Notes: generated from the sequence alone by a model not told the origin. Positions 1 through 8,368 are shown, counted from the first letter of the stretch. The stretch is DNA of 64,000 nucleotides from Clostridium yunnanense (GCF_016595795.1 NZ_JAENHN010000026.1:49300-113299); one strand, 5' to 3'. Translations and numbers: made by a program.

Positions 1-2
1 GA

Positions 3-479
3 TTTAAAGAAGGGCATATAAAAGCATTAATATCAACAACGGTTATTGAAGTTGGAGTAAATGTGCCTAATGCTAGTGTAATGATCGTTGAAAATTGTGA
101 AAGATTTGGATTAAGTCAATTACATCAGCTTAGAGGAAGAGTAGGCAGAGGGCAATATCAATCTTATTGTATCTTAGTTGGCAATGCTAAAAATAATATT
201 ACTAAGAAAAGAATGATGATAATGACTGAAAGTAACGATGGATTCTACATTGCAGAACAAGATTTAAAGCTAAGAGGATCTGGAGAAATGTTTGGCTTAA
301 GACAAAGTGGAGATTCTGGATTGATTTTAGCAGATATAATTGAAGATATGAAGATTCTAAGGTGTGCCAGTGAAGAAGCTAAAATAATCCTACAAAGCTC
401 TGATTTAAATAATGTAAAGCTAATTACAGAAATCAGTAAAAATCTTTCTAGAAGCTCAAAGTATATTTGCTTTAACTAA
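3..479 (+). CDS. recG: ATP-dependent DNA helicase RecG, C-terminal fragment
   Basis: Partial gene cut by the window edge; the frame is open from base 3 and about 158 residues of the C-terminus remain. RecG remodels stalled replication forks and Holliday junctions. The visible part carries the end of the second RecA-like helicase domain: STTVIEVGVNVPNA followed by helicase motif VI, QLHQLRGRVGRGQ, and then the C-terminal DLKLRGSGEMFGLRQSG stretch typical of RecG. The ATG at 63 is internal and is not a start. The rsmD-coaD genes follow, an arrangement common in clostridia. A palindrome at 509-524 lies between recG and rsmD. Confidence 0.93.
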   Translation, partial: FKEGHIKALISTTVIEVGVNVPNASVMIVENCERFGLSQLHQLRGRVGRGQYQSYCILVGNAKNNITKKRMMIMTESNDGFYIAEQDLKLRGSGEMFGLRQSGDSGLILADIIEDMKILRCASEEAKIILQSSDLNNVKLITEISKNLSRSSKYICFN

Positions 480-536
480 AAAAACTTAATAAGATATTTT
501 TTGATTGCAGATAGGTACCTATCTACTTAAATAATA

Positions 537-565
537 TTTAAAATTATTTATCTATATGATAAAAT
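537..565 (+). promoter_or_regulatory. Putative sigma-A promoter for rsmD-coaD
   Basis: A TTTAAA -35 (537-542) and a TAAAAT -10 (560-565) are separated by 17 bases, about 25 bases upstream of the rsmD start. The match is good for AT-rich DNA, but chance matches are common. A perfect 16-base palindrome (AGATAGGTACCTATCT, 509-524) lies just upstream and may be an operator or a weak recG terminator, although no U-run follows it. Confidence 0.45.
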
Positions 566-590
566 TCACTTAATTTAGGAGGACATACAA

Positions 591-1148
591 ATGAGAATAA
601 TAGCAGGAAAAGCAAAAGGGAAAAAATTATTATCACCACCTACATACGATACAAGACCAACATTAGATAGAGTAAAAGAAGCTATGTTCAGCAGCATACA
701 ATTTTATATTCCTGATGCTGTTGTAATTGATATATTTGCAGGTACAGGTAGCTTAGGGTTAGAAGCTGCAAGCAGAGGTGCTAAAGAATGTTATTTAGTC
801 GATAAAAGTCCGATAACATATCCAGTTTTAAGGGAGAATATTCAAAACTTAAAGTTCGATGAGTTCTGTTTCTCTCTAAATATGGATGCCTATAGTGCCT
901 TGAACTCAATGGCTGATAAGGGAAAGGTGTTTAATATTATTTTTATTGATCCACCTTATCTAAAGAATATGATTCCTGATGCGATAAAGATAGTAGAGGA
1001 TAGGAATTTACTGGATCCGAATGGTATAATTGTGACTAAGATAGATACAAGTGAAGAAATCTACCAAGGTAGTGAAAAAATTAAAATAACACATGAAAGA
1101 AAATATGGAAATACAACAGTTGTCTTTTATAAGTACAAGGAGGCCTAA
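591..1148 (+). CDS. rsmD: 16S rRNA (guanine(966)-N(2))-methyltransferase
   Basis: A 185-residue SAM-dependent methyltransferase that modifies G966 of 16S rRNA during 30S assembly. The SAM-binding loop FAGTGSLG is at residues 49-56 and the catalytic DPPY motif of N2-guanine/N6-adenine methylases at 120-123. The N-terminal [13 protein letters not shown] and the [12 protein letters not shown] segment are typical of RsmD. An AGGAGG site precedes the ATG. The gene ends one base before the coaD start, and the coaD ribosome binding site lies inside its last codons, so the two are probably translationally coupled. Confidence 0.95.
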   Translation: MRIIAGKAKGKKLLSPPTYDTRPTLDRVKEAMFSSIQFYIPDAVVIDIFAGTGSLGLEAASRGAKECYLVDKSPITYPVLRENIQNLKFDEFCFSLNMDAYSALNSMADKGKVFNIIFIDPPYLKNMIPDAIKIVEDRNLLDPNGIIVTKIDTSEEIYQGSEKIKITHERKYGNTTVVFYKYKEA

Positions 1149-1149
1149 A

Positions 1150-1632
1150 ATGAAGATTGCCGTATACCCTGGAAGCTTTGACCCAATAACAAATGGACAT
1201 CTTGATATTATTTCTAGAGGGGCTAAGGTTTTTGATGAAGTAATAGTAGTAGTACTAGTTAATGTTGATAAAAAAGGACTATTTAAAATCGATGAAAGAG
1301 TTGATCTAATAAAGAGGGTTACAAAGGATTTTCCAAATGTTAAGGTTGAACTATTTAATGGTTTGTTAGTGGATTTTATGAGACAAAAGAAAGCCACTGT
1401 AATATTAAAGGGATTAAGAGCTGTTTCGGACTTTGAGTACGAGTTTCAGATGGCTCTAATGAATAATAAATTGGATCCAGAAGTAGAAACTGTTTTTATG
1501 ATGACTAATGCACAGTATTCATATCTAAGCAGTTCTGCTGTAAAGCAGGTTGCTAAGTTTGGTGGATGTATACGTGGCTTAGTTCCTGATGAAATAATTG
1601 TTGATGTTATAAGTAGAACAAAGGGGGAATAA
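1150..1632 (+). CDS. coaD: Pantetheine-phosphate adenylyltransferase (PPAT)
   Basis: Transfers AMP from ATP to 4'-phosphopantetheine, the penultimate step of coenzyme A synthesis. The 160-residue length is normal. The nucleotidyltransferase signature is at the N-terminus ([12 protein letters not shown], with TNGH at 14-17) and the second motif is [12 protein letters not shown]. An upstream ATG at 1093 would lie inside rsmD. The ATG at 1150 follows AAGGAGG at 1137-1143 and gives the canonical [12 protein letters not shown] start. The rsmD-coaD pair is conserved in Firmicutes (ylbH-ylbI in Bacillus). Confidence 0.95.
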   Translation: MKIAVYPGSFDPITNGHLDIISRGAKVFDEVIVVVLVNVDKKGLFKIDERVDLIKRVTKDFPNVKVELFNGLLVDFMRQKKATVILKGLRAVSDFEYEFQMALMNNKLDPEVETVFMMTNAQYSYLSSSAVKQVAKFGGCIRGLVPDEIIVDVISRTKGE

Positions 1633-1634
1633 GA

Positions 1635-2174
1635 GTGAGCAAAATGGAGGTTAATGTTATTGAGCTTCTTGAATATCTTCAAGATATTGTTGAAAGTGCA
1701 GCTAAGGTTCCTATTACGGGAAAAGTTGTGGTTGATAAGAAAGAAGTTTTAGAAGTTGTAGATCAAGTTATAAATTACTTGCCAGATGAATTTAAAAAAG
1801 CACAATGGGTAATGACTGAGAGGGAAAGAATTTTAGGAGAAGCCCAGAAAGAATACGAAAATGTAAAAAAACAGACTATGGATCTTCTAAAAAAGCAAGT
1901 TGAAAATCATGATATTGTAAAAGAAGCTAACATTAGAGCACAAGAAATAATAGCCTCAGCTCAAAGAGAAGCCAAGGCTATAAGAATAGGTGCACGGGAT
2001 TATGCAGATGAAATATTAAGTCAACTTGAAAAAGAAATAGAAGTTAAAACAAAAGAGATTCTAAATATAATTAAGACTAACGTAGAAACTCTAGCAACTA
2101 ATATGAATGATGATATGAATAAAACAGCTGTTACTATAAGAGAAAATATTAAGGAATTAAGAAGCATTAAATAA
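1635..2174 (+). CDS. Coiled-coil protein resembling ATP synthase B/E-type stalk subunits
   Basis: A 179-residue soluble protein rich in Glu, Lys and Ile. A short N-terminal region (about 1-60) is followed by a long helix likely to form a coiled coil (about 60-179, with EAQKEYENVKKQTMDLLKKQ and REAKAIRIGARDYADEILSQ). It resembles the peripheral-stalk (b or E/H) subunits of rotary ATPases but lies far from any ATPase operon, so that function is not supported. Clostridia often carry such a gene between coaD and ylbJ. The start is GTG at 1635, two bases after the coaD stop, with AAGGGGG as SD; an in-frame ATG lies at 1644. The last 18 bases overlap the convergent ylbJ gene. Confidence 0.8.
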   Translation: MSKMEVNVIELLEYLQDIVESAAKVPITGKVVVDKKEVLEVVDQVINYLPDEFKKAQWVMTERERILGEAQKEYENVKKQTMDLLKKQVENHDIVKEANIRAQEIIASAQREAKAIRIGARDYADEILSQLEKEIEVKTKEILNIIKTNVETLATNMNDDMNKTAVTIRENIKELRSIK

Positions 2175-3314
2175 TTTTTTTATACTTAGACAAATTATTG
2201 TGAGTAGCATAAATATTAAGTATGGCAGCCAAATTTGGTTGTTAATACCCAATGGTAAATTTGTGCTGAATGTAGGTATTGTAGTTATGAATATAGTACA
2301 TAGAATGAATGTGACGATTACACCTATCAATCCTTGCAAGAACTTAACAATAAAATACTTTTTTACAGAGATATCATATTTGTAAAAAAAAGCGTGTGTT
2401 TGTGCAATGATTGAAAAGCCTCCAAAGCAGCAAAAAAAGCTTATGAGGCATAATTTTATTGTTATAGATAAAGTACTGCTTGTTATAATATAACATCCGT
2501 TAGTTAAGTCTAAGCTACCTAGGAATAAAGCTGATAACAATTCGTTATTTAAGTTCATATTTGATATACTTTTAGAAATAATGCTTGCAATAGCATTATT
2601 TTTTATTATAGCTATTAATACAGCAAAAATAATTACATAGCCGCCTACCATTAGAGTGCCATTTATACCGTCGTTAATAGATAATTTAAAAGCTTCGCCT
2701 ATATTGAGGTTTTTAGGTGATGGTTTAAAATTTAATCTTTTAGGATTTGCTTTACTTTTGGAAAATAAGCCAATTATAAAAAATGACAAGTAGTTTGCAG
2801 CAAGTATTATATAACCATAATAAATATTGTTGAGCATTGAACTAGCTACAGATCCTAATATGAATAATGGACCAGCGTTAGAAGCGATGTTTAAAAGTCT
2901 TTTGAACTCAAGTTCATCTATATAACCATTATCATAGAGCTCGGAACTGTATTTTGCACCAAGAGGATAACCACATAACATACTTGCAACAATAGCGAAA
3001 CTACAGTTTTTACTCAATCTTAGAGGTCTACATAAAATTGGTCCTAATAATTTAGAATATATAGATATTCCATCAAAAGCAATAAGAAGATTGCATATAA
3101 CCATAAATGGAAACAAAGAAGGCAATATGGCTTTTATAAATAATTGCGCGCCTTGTAGAGCTGCTTCCATACAACTTCTTGGATTTACTACAAAATAGAA
3201 TATTAATATTGTTAATGATAAAGTTACAAAGGTGCTTGTCCTATTAAAATTAAGCTTTAGTAGCATAAATATTAATAAAGCTGATGCGATAAGCAATAAA
3301 AAGATACTATACAT
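2157..3314 (-). CDS. ylbJ: Sporulation integral membrane protein YlbJ
   Basis: A 385-residue polytopic membrane protein with about nine or ten hydrophobic segments and a Gate-type (nucleoside-recognition-like) fold. It contains the conserved SLFPFMVICNLLIA and ASMLCGYPLGAKYSSELYDN regions of YlbJ. In Bacillus, ylbJ is expressed under sigma-E in the mother cell and is needed for heat-resistant spores. Here it lies downstream of tmcAL on the minus strand, matching the ylbJ-ylbM neighbourhood of Bacillus. Its stop overlaps the convergent upstream gene by 18 bases. Its start codon lies in the stem, and its SD in the loop, of a 22-bp perfect hairpin (3298-3349). Confidence 0.9.
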   Translation of the reverse strand: MYSIFLLLIASALLIFMLLKLNFNRTSTFVTLSLTILIFYFVVNPRSCMEAALQGAQLFIKAILPSLFPFMVICNLLIAFDGISIYSKLLGPILCRPLRLSKNCSFAIVASMLCGYPLGAKYSSELYDNGYIDELEFKRLLNIASNAGPLFILGSVASSMLNNIYYGYIILAANYLSFFIIGLFSKSKANPKRLNFKPSPKNLNIGEAFKLSINDGINGTLMVGGYVIIFAVLIAIIKNNAIASIISKSISNMNLNNELLSALFLGSLDLTNGCYIITSSTLSITIKLCLISFFCCFGGFSIIAQTHAFFYKYDISVKKYFIVKFLQGLIGVIVTFILCTIFITTIPTFSTNLPLGINNQIWLPYLIFMLLTIICLSIKKLFNAS

Positions 3315-3349
3315 GAGATCCCTCCTTATCTCATGTATAGTATCTTTTT
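3298..3349 (-). promoter_or_regulatory. Perfect 22-bp hairpin carrying the ylbJ SD in its loop and start codon in its stem
   Basis: Bases 3298-3319 are exactly complementary to 3328-3349, leaving an 8-base loop (3320-3327). On the ylbJ (minus) strand the loop reads AAGGAGGG, the ylbJ Shine-Dalgarno sequence, and the start ATG (3314-3312) is in the 3' arm. The 3' arm ends in UCUUUUU on the minus strand, and the plus-strand arm is followed by TTTTTT. The structure could therefore also act as an intrinsic terminator, for tmcAL on the minus strand or for plus-strand readthrough from the coaD operon. Confidence 0.8.
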
Positions 3350-3389
3350 TATATTTTTATTCTTCAATTACTTTGAAAGCTTTTAATAT

Positions 3390-4619
3390 TTATTTATGCA
3401 CAAAAGGACTAATTAGATAATCTGCATTAACTGGGATAACTGGATTTATGAGTGAATATGCATTTGAAGCTCTTAAATCAAGTTCTAGCATAGAATCATT
3501 TATTTGTTTTGGCAACTTATTTATTATATTTATTTCTGATTTCTTTTTTATTTCTTTTACTATCTGAGCGCCAACACTGTTTAGTCCAAGAACCCTAAGA
3601 TAATTTGGCTTTGAAGTTCTTAAAGACTTAATATCATAGTTTTCAAAACCTATAAAATATTGACATATAAGTCTTGAAAGTCTTGTATAGGCATATCTTT
3701 TACTCTTAACTAACATTATAAGTTCGTCAGCAGATTTTGCTTTTATAATTTCTTTTATAAATTTGTTTTCCAAACCTTCCATGTTATCTGGGAGCTTAGA
3801 AAACGAATCAGGATTAGTTGTGATCTTATACTTTATGTACTTAAGGAAATCATCATTTGATGGAAAGTTATTTGAGTTTTTCCTTATATCATTTATTATT
3901 TGTATAGTTGTATTAGGCATGTATTTATAAAGTTCATCTATTGAAGAATTTTTATAAAGCTCTTCTCTTATAGCGGTGGCACTTGCAAAACTACTGGTAA
4001 GGGTTATGTCATTGTATTCTGAACCTATTCTTTTAATAGTTATCGGATTGATATTACTTTCTGATTTAATTATACTTTTGCAGTACTCTATACCTAGAAT
4101 ATTATTTGAGGAATTTAAGAAGTTTTCGAATTCCTCTGTATTTAAATTTAAATCATCGTATTTTTTAAAATACTCTAGTAAAGCTTCTGAACGTGCTTTT
4201 ACATATGATTTGCCAAGGTTTAAATGATTTCGTAATAATGCTTTAAACTCATCTGATTCATATGATAATATTTTAGCTACTTTCATAATTATATCTATTT
4301 CTCCAACTTCACTTCCGAAACATATGGACTTAACCACCGATGTTTGGTTTAAAATATCTACAGCTCCTTTTGCAAAAAATTCAGCTGAAGATACTGAAAA
4401 TACTGTAGGGAGTTCTATAACTAAGTCAACTCCATTAAGCACAGCAATTTGAGCTCGAGTCCATTTATCTAAGATTGAAGGTAGTCCTCGCTGAACAAAA
4501 TTTCCGCTCATTACACATATTACACCATCAGCATTAGTTAGCTTCTTAGTCTGTTCAAGATGTAATTTATGCCCGTTGTGAAAAGGGTTATATTCAGTTA
4601 CTATTCCAACAATATTCAT
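3390..4619 (-). CDS. tmcAL: tRNA(Met) cytidine acetate ligase TmcAL
   Basis: A 409-residue homologue of Bacillus YlbM/TmcAL, which uses acetate and ATP to acetylate cytidine 34 of elongator tRNA-Met. It has the nucleotidyltransferase-like N-terminus GIVTEYNPFHNGH (HNGH at 14-17), the MSGNFVQRGLPSILDKW motif, and IELPTVFSVSSAEFFAKGAV. The SD AAAGGA lies just upstream on the minus strand. It is divergent from pta-ackA, which makes acetate. Downstream, only about 75 bases and the ylbJ hairpin separate it from ylbJ. Confidence 0.92.
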   Translation of the reverse strand: MNIVGIVTEYNPFHNGHKLHLEQTKKLTNADGVICVMSGNFVQRGLPSILDKWTRAQIAVLNGVDLVIELPTVFSVSSAEFFAKGAVDILNQTSVVKSICFGSEVGEIDIIMKVAKILSYESDEFKALLRNHLNLGKSYVKARSEALLEYFKKYDDLNLNTEEFENFLNSSNNILGIEYCKSIIKSESNINPITIKRIGSEYNDITLTSSFASATAIREELYKNSSIDELYKYMPNTTIQIINDIRKNSNNFPSNDDFLKYIKYKITTNPDSFSKLPDNMEGLENKFIKEIIKAKSADELIMLVKSKRYAYTRLSRLICQYFIGFENYDIKSLRTSKPNYLRVLGLNSVGAQIVKEIKKKSEINIINKLPKQINDSMLELDLRASNAYSLINPVIPVNADYLISPFVHK

Positions 4620-4758
4620 AATAAAACCATCCTTTATTAATTATAGATATATAATACACCAAACATTGGATAGAATAAATAAAGTATTAAAAAAATGAAA
4701 TGTCAGATTATTATTAATTATTCAAATATAAGAACTACTATGTTTTTGGCTTTATGTG

Positions 4759-4788
4759 TTGAAATCTACTCTAATTTAGGAGTATATT
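4759..4788 (+). promoter_or_regulatory. Putative sigma-A promoter for pta-ackA
   Basis: TTGAAA (4759-4764) and TATATT (4783-4788) are separated by 18 bases, about 45 bases upstream of pta. A small inverted repeat (TACTC...GAGTA) overlaps the spacer and -10 region and could be an operator. The 207-base gap is also the divergent upstream region of tmcAL. Confidence 0.5.
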
Positions 4789-4832
4789 AGTATATGTAGA
4801 TATTATCCGTTCGACTGAAAGGAGAAATGAAC

Positions 4833-5834
4833 ATGGAACTTATGAAGCAAATTTGGGATATGGCACAAAAAGATATAAAGAAAATTGTGCTACCTGAGGG
4901 AGATGAAGAGAGAACACTCGTAGCATCTCAAAGAATTAAAGAAAATGGATTAGCAGAGGTAACTTTAGTAGGATCTGAATCAGTTATTAGAAGTAAAGCC
5001 GCAGATTTAGGTGTTGATCTAACAGGAATAAATATCGCTGATCCAGAAACTTCAGATAAGCTTGAAGTTTATATTAATGAATTTTATGAGCTTAGAAAAA
5101 GTAAAGGTATGACAATTGAAAAAGCAGGGAAAATTGTAAGAGATCCATTATATTTTGGTACAATGATGGTGAAGGTTGGAGATGCAGATGGTATGGTTTC
5201 AGGTGCTGTGCATACTACTGGAGATCTATTAAGACCAGGTCTTCAAATAATCAAGACTGCACCAGGAGTTTCTGTTGTATCAAGTTTCTTCATTATGATG
5301 GTACCAGGTTCTAAATATGGTGAAGAAGGAATGCTTTTATTCTCAGACTGTGCTGTTAACCCAAGCCCAAGTTCAGAGCAACTTGCAGCTATTGCAATAG
5401 CAACAGCTGATACAGCAAAAAAATTATGTAAGATAGAGCCTAAGGTTGCTATGCTTTCATTCTCAACAATGGGATCAGCAGATCATGAGGTTGTAGATAA
5501 AGTTAGAGCTGCAACTGAAAAAGCAAAAGAATTAAGACCTGATCTATCAATAGATGGAGAAATGCAATTAGATGCAGCTATAGTTGAAAAAGTTGCGAGT
5601 CAAAAGGCACCTAATAGTGATGTAGCTGGTAAAGCTAATGTTCTTATATTCCCAGATCTTCAAGCTGGAAATATAGGCTATAAGCTTGTACAAAGATTTG
5701 CGAATGCAGAAGCAATTGGACCAATCTGTCAAGGTTTTGATAAGCCTATAAATGACTTATCTAGAGGTTGTAGTTCAGATGATATTGTTAATGTAGTAGC
5801 ACTTACTGCTGTTCAAGCACAATTAGATAAATAG
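4833..5834 (+). CDS. pta: Phosphate acetyltransferase
   Basis: Converts acetyl-CoA and phosphate to acetyl phosphate, the first step of the acetate branch of fermentation. The 333-residue single-domain form is usual in clostridia. Visible motifs are KIVLPEGDEERT near the N-terminus, GMVSGAVHTTGDLLRPGLQI, and the C-terminal FPDLQAGNIGYKLVQRFANA. I prefer the ATG at 4833 because it lies 8 bases after AAAGGAG (4818-4824); the ATG at 4827 is only 2 bases away. ackA follows after 30 bases, in the usual pta-ackA operon. Confidence 0.95.
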   Translation: MELMKQIWDMAQKDIKKIVLPEGDEERTLVASQRIKENGLAEVTLVGSESVIRSKAADLGVDLTGINIADPETSDKLEVYINEFYELRKSKGMTIEKAGKIVRDPLYFGTMMVKVGDADGMVSGAVHTTGDLLRPGLQIIKTAPGVSVVSSFFIMMVPGSKYGEEGMLLFSDCAVNPSPSSEQLAAIAIATADTAKKLCKIEPKVAMLSFSTMGSADHEVVDKVRAATEKAKELRPDLSIDGEMQLDAAIVEKVASQKAPNSDVAGKANVLIFPDLQAGNIGYKLVQRFANAEAIGPICQGFDKPINDLSRGCSSDDIVNVVALTAVQAQLDK

Positions 5835-5864
5835 AACATTTTAATCATTTTAGGAGGAATAGAA

Positions 5865-7061
5865 ATGAACATATTAGTAATTAATTGTGGAAGTTCGTCT
5901 TTGAAGTATCAGTTAATTGATATGAGTAAGGAAGAAGTTTTAGCAAAAGGACTTGTTGAAAGAATAGGAATAGAAGGATCAATACTTACTCAAAAAGTAG
6001 AAGGCATGGACAAATACGTAATAGAACACAAGATGAATGACCACAAAGATGCAATAAAATTGGTTTTAGAAGCACTTGTAGACAAAGATAATGGTGTACT
6101 AAAGTCAATGGATGAAATATCTGCAGTAGGACATAGAGTTGTTCACGGTGGTGAAAAATATTCAAGTTCAGTTCTTATTGATGATGAGGTTATGAAGTAT
6201 TTAGAAGAATGCATTAAACTTGCTCCACTTCATAATCCACCAAACCTAATAGGAATAGATGCTTGTAAAGCTCTAATGCCTAACACACCAATGGCAGTTG
6301 TTTTTGATACAGCTTTCCATCAAACAATGCCAGACAAGGCATTCTTATATGCTTTGCCATATGAATTATATAAAGAGCATAATATAAGAAAATACGGTTT
6401 CCATGGTACTTCTCATAAATATGTATCTGCTAAGGTTGCAGAAGTTATGGGTAAAGATTTATCAGAATTAAAGATGGTAACTTGTCATTTAGGAAATGGT
6501 TCAAGTTTAACTGCTATAAAGAATGGTAAATCAATTGACACATCTATGGGATTTACTCCATTAGAAGGTATTGCAATGGGGACTAGAACAGGAGATCTAG
6601 ATCCAGCTGTAGTAACTTTTATAATGGATGAACTTGGCTATACAGTTGAAGAAACTAACGAATTATTAAATAAAAAATCAGGAGTATTGGGTATATCAGG
6701 AGTAAGCAGTGATTTTAGAGACATTGAAATAGCTGCTGCAAATGGTAATGCTAGAGCTCAATTAGCTTTAGACATATTCCAATATAGAGTAAGAAAATAC
6801 ATTGGCTCATATGCTGCTGCTATGGGTGGCCTTGATGTAGTTGTATTTACTGCTGGTGTAGGGGAAAATGATCCTTTAACAAGACAAAAGTCATGTGAAG
6901 GTTTAGAGTTCCTTGGAATAGAAATAGATACTGATAAAAACAACGTAAGAGGCAAAATAGCTGAAGTAAGTAAAGAAGGTTCAAAGGTTAAGGTGTTTGT
7001 AATACCTACTGATGAAGAAATGATGATAGCTAAGGATACTTTGGAACTTGTTAGAAAATAA
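5865..7061 (+). CDS. ackA: Acetate kinase
   Basis: Converts acetyl phosphate and ADP to acetate and ATP, the substrate-level phosphorylation step of acetate fermentation. It is 398 residues, full length. Signatures of the ASKHA fold are present: the N-terminal phosphate-binding [12 protein letters not shown] (residues 5-16), [12 protein letters not shown] in the middle, and [14 protein letters not shown] near the C-terminus. AGGAGG precedes the ATG. It is co-transcribed with pta. No strong terminator is evident before the yceD promoter 13 bases downstream. Confidence 0.97.
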   Translation: MNILVINCGSSSLKYQLIDMSKEEVLAKGLVERIGIEGSILTQKVEGMDKYVIEHKMNDHKDAIKLVLEALVDKDNGVLKSMDEISAVGHRVVHGGEKYSSSVLIDDEVMKYLEECIKLAPLHNPPNLIGIDACKALMPNTPMAVVFDTAFHQTMPDKAFLYALPYELYKEHNIRKYGFHGTSHKYVSAKVAEVMGKDLSELKMVTCHLGNGSSLTAIKNGKSIDTSMGFTPLEGIAMGTRTGDLDPAVVTFIMDELGYTVEETNELLNKKSGVLGISGVSSDFRDIEIAAANGNARAQLALDIFQYRVRKYIGSYAAAMGGLDVVVFTAGVGENDPLTRQKSCEGLEFLGIEIDTDKNNVRGKIAEVSKEGSKVKVFVIPTDEEMMIAKDTLELVRK

Positions 7062-7073
7062 AAAATAAATTTC

Positions 7074-7102
7074 TTGACTTTTAAAAGTCATGTTTATATA
7101 AT
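7074..7102 (+). promoter_or_regulatory. Sigma-A promoter for yceD-rpmF
   Basis: TTGACT (7074-7079) and TATAAT (7097-7102) are separated by exactly 17 bases, close to consensus. The predicted transcript has a leader of about 75 bases containing a 9-bp hairpin (7140-7160: AAGAATGGC, loop TGT, GCCATTCTT) directly before the yceD start region. Confidence 0.75.
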
Positions 7103-7183
7103 AAATTGTGTTGTCAGTAAAGATTACTAATTCTGCTATAAGAATGGCTGTGCCATTCTTAGGCATGAAGTGGAGTTGTACAT

Positions 7184-7681
7184 ATGATACTACAATTTTC
7201 AGATTTAATTAGCAACAGAGAAAGAGTAAAGGCTTTAGACTTTACATTAGATCTAGGAACCTTTAATTATGAAGGTGAATCAATAAAAGCTGTTGAACCT
7301 GTAAAGGTGAAGGGTAAGTTCTCTTTCAATGAAGGGCTGTTAGAGTTAGATGTGGATGTTGAAACAGTTTTAGAACTTTCTTGTTCAAGATGCTTAGAAA
7401 TCTTCTCATATCCAATACACATTAGTGTTAATGAGAGATTTACAAATAATTTATCAGATGAAGATGATGATATTATCTTCGTTGATAGTGATACAATAGA
7501 TATCACAGAAATAATTGTTAACAATATTATATCAGCCTTGCCTATAAAAAGACTTTGCGATGAAAATTGTGAAGGTCTGTGTCAGCAATGTGGAACAAAC
7601 CTAAACAAAAAGCAATGTAGCTGTGACAACACTGATATTGACATTAGATTGGCTAAATTGAATGATTTGTTTAGCAAATAA
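7184..7681 (+). CDS. yceD: YceD-family protein (DUF177)
   Basis: A 165-residue member of the YceD/DUF177 family, almost always encoded just before rpmF and linked to large-subunit rRNA accumulation. Cysteine pairs suggest metal binding: CSRCLE in the middle and a C-terminal cluster beginning CDENCEGLCQQCG and ending KQCSC. The acidic NLSDEDDDIIFVD stretch and the hydrophobic ITEIIVNNIISALP segment are typical. rpmF follows after 12 bases. In Bacillus the equivalent is ylbN, after ylbM; here pta-ackA sits between tmcAL and yceD. Confidence 0.9.
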   Translation: MILQFSDLISNRERVKALDFTLDLGTFNYEGESIKAVEPVKVKGKFSFNEGLLELDVDVETVLELSCSRCLEIFSYPIHISVNERFTNNLSDEDDDIIFVDSDTIDITEIIVNNIISALPIKRLCDENCEGLCQQCGTNLNKKQCSCDNTDIDIRLAKLNDLFSK

Positions 7682-7693
7682 GGAGGTGTAATT

Positions 7694-7876
7694 ATGGGAA
7701 ATCCTGCTAGAAAAACATACAGAGCAAAGAGAGATTCAAGAAGAGCTCAAACTTTTAAGTTAAGCATACCTGGTATTGTAGAATGTCCACAATGCCATGA
7801 AATGAAATTAGCTCACAGAGTTTGTAAAAGCTGTGGACATTACAAGGGTAAAGAAGTAGTTGCTTCAGAACAATAA
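7694..7876 (+). CDS. rpmF: 50S ribosomal protein L32
   Basis: A 60-residue L32 with the N-terminal [17 protein letters not shown] and an intact four-cysteine zinc ribbon ([18 protein letters not shown]), so this is the zinc-binding rather than the zinc-independent form. The SD is AAGGAGG. It is co-transcribed with yceD and followed directly by an intrinsic terminator. Confidence 0.97.
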   Translation: MGNPARKTYRAKRDSRRAQTFKLSIPGIVECPQCHEMKLAHRVCKSCGHYKGKEVVASEQ

Positions 7877-7900
7877 AGAAAGTCAATTGACTTTCTTTTC
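7875..7900 (+). terminator. Intrinsic terminator of yceD-rpmF
   Basis: A 12-bp palindrome (arms AAGAAAGTCAA and its complement) is followed by TTTTC, starting at the rpmF stop. Being near-palindromic, it could also act on the other strand. Confidence 0.75.
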
Positions 7901-8014
7901 TTTATATGCAATAAAATATTTAACAAAAGTTTTTAAACCATATAAAGCTTATTTTTTGTTAAAGTCATTTTGCTGAGTTTCATCATGCATCAGTTATTTG
8001 ATTTTAATATATAT

Positions 8015-8109
8015 GGTTCCTAATTCAACTATTAAGTTATGCATGCTGCGAAAATCATCAGGAGCCACGATTTTCAGACACGCATAACTTGAATTTTCGT
8101 AATGGAACC
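8015..8109 (-). repeat. Type 2 palindromic element, copy 1
   Basis: The ends are GGTTCC (8015-8020) and GGAACC (8104-8109), extended by TATA-like flanks. The inside folds as a hairpin: 8034-8042 pairs with 8082-8090 (AAGTTATGC/GCATAACTT) and 8050-8056 with 8069-8075 (GAAAATC/GATTTTC). Its reverse complement is roughly 80 percent identical to the copy at 57022-57113, so it is called minus here. It lies immediately upstream of a type 1 element. It contains no open reading frame of note. Confidence 0.75.
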
Positions 8110-8110
8110 C

Positions 8111-8215
8111 TATAAAGATGTATCACTTACAGTTGAAATTTATTTTGAAAACCTCTCTGGTTCTAAGGTGGGAATTTGAAAATATAAATTTTATTACGAA
8201 GTGGTACATCCATAT
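8111..8215 (+). repeat. Type 1 hairpin repeat, copy A
   Basis: It begins TATAAAGATG and ends CATAT. The outer arms GATGTATCACTT (8117-8128) and AAGTGGTACATC (8199-8210) pair over 12 bp with one G-U. An inner stem leads to an apical loop with GGTTCT. Five other copies are in this window. It lies 154 bases upstream of plsX. Nothing else was recognised between 8216 and the plsX SD. Confidence 0.8.
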
Positions 8216-8368
8216 TATCCTAATGTTGTAAGTGAGATTGAAGTATAAGATTATTATTAATAATGCATGTTAGAATTATAAGATTATATATCTTAATTCT
8301 GCATCAAATGTGTAAATAATAAAATATTAGATTCTAAGTTGAATGATAGGTTACAAAGGGGTGATAAA

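Noticed and set aside
1093..1149. Longer N-terminus for coaD starting at 1093
   Set aside because: It would overlap rsmD, lacks an SD, and adds residues not found in the CoaD family; ATG 1150 has a perfect AAGGAGG.
7877..8368. CRISPR-like or riboswitch origin for the structured DNA upstream of plsX
   Set aside because: No regularly spaced direct repeats; palindromic elements of the same type occur elsewhere next to unrelated genes, so a plsX-specific riboswitch is unlikely.
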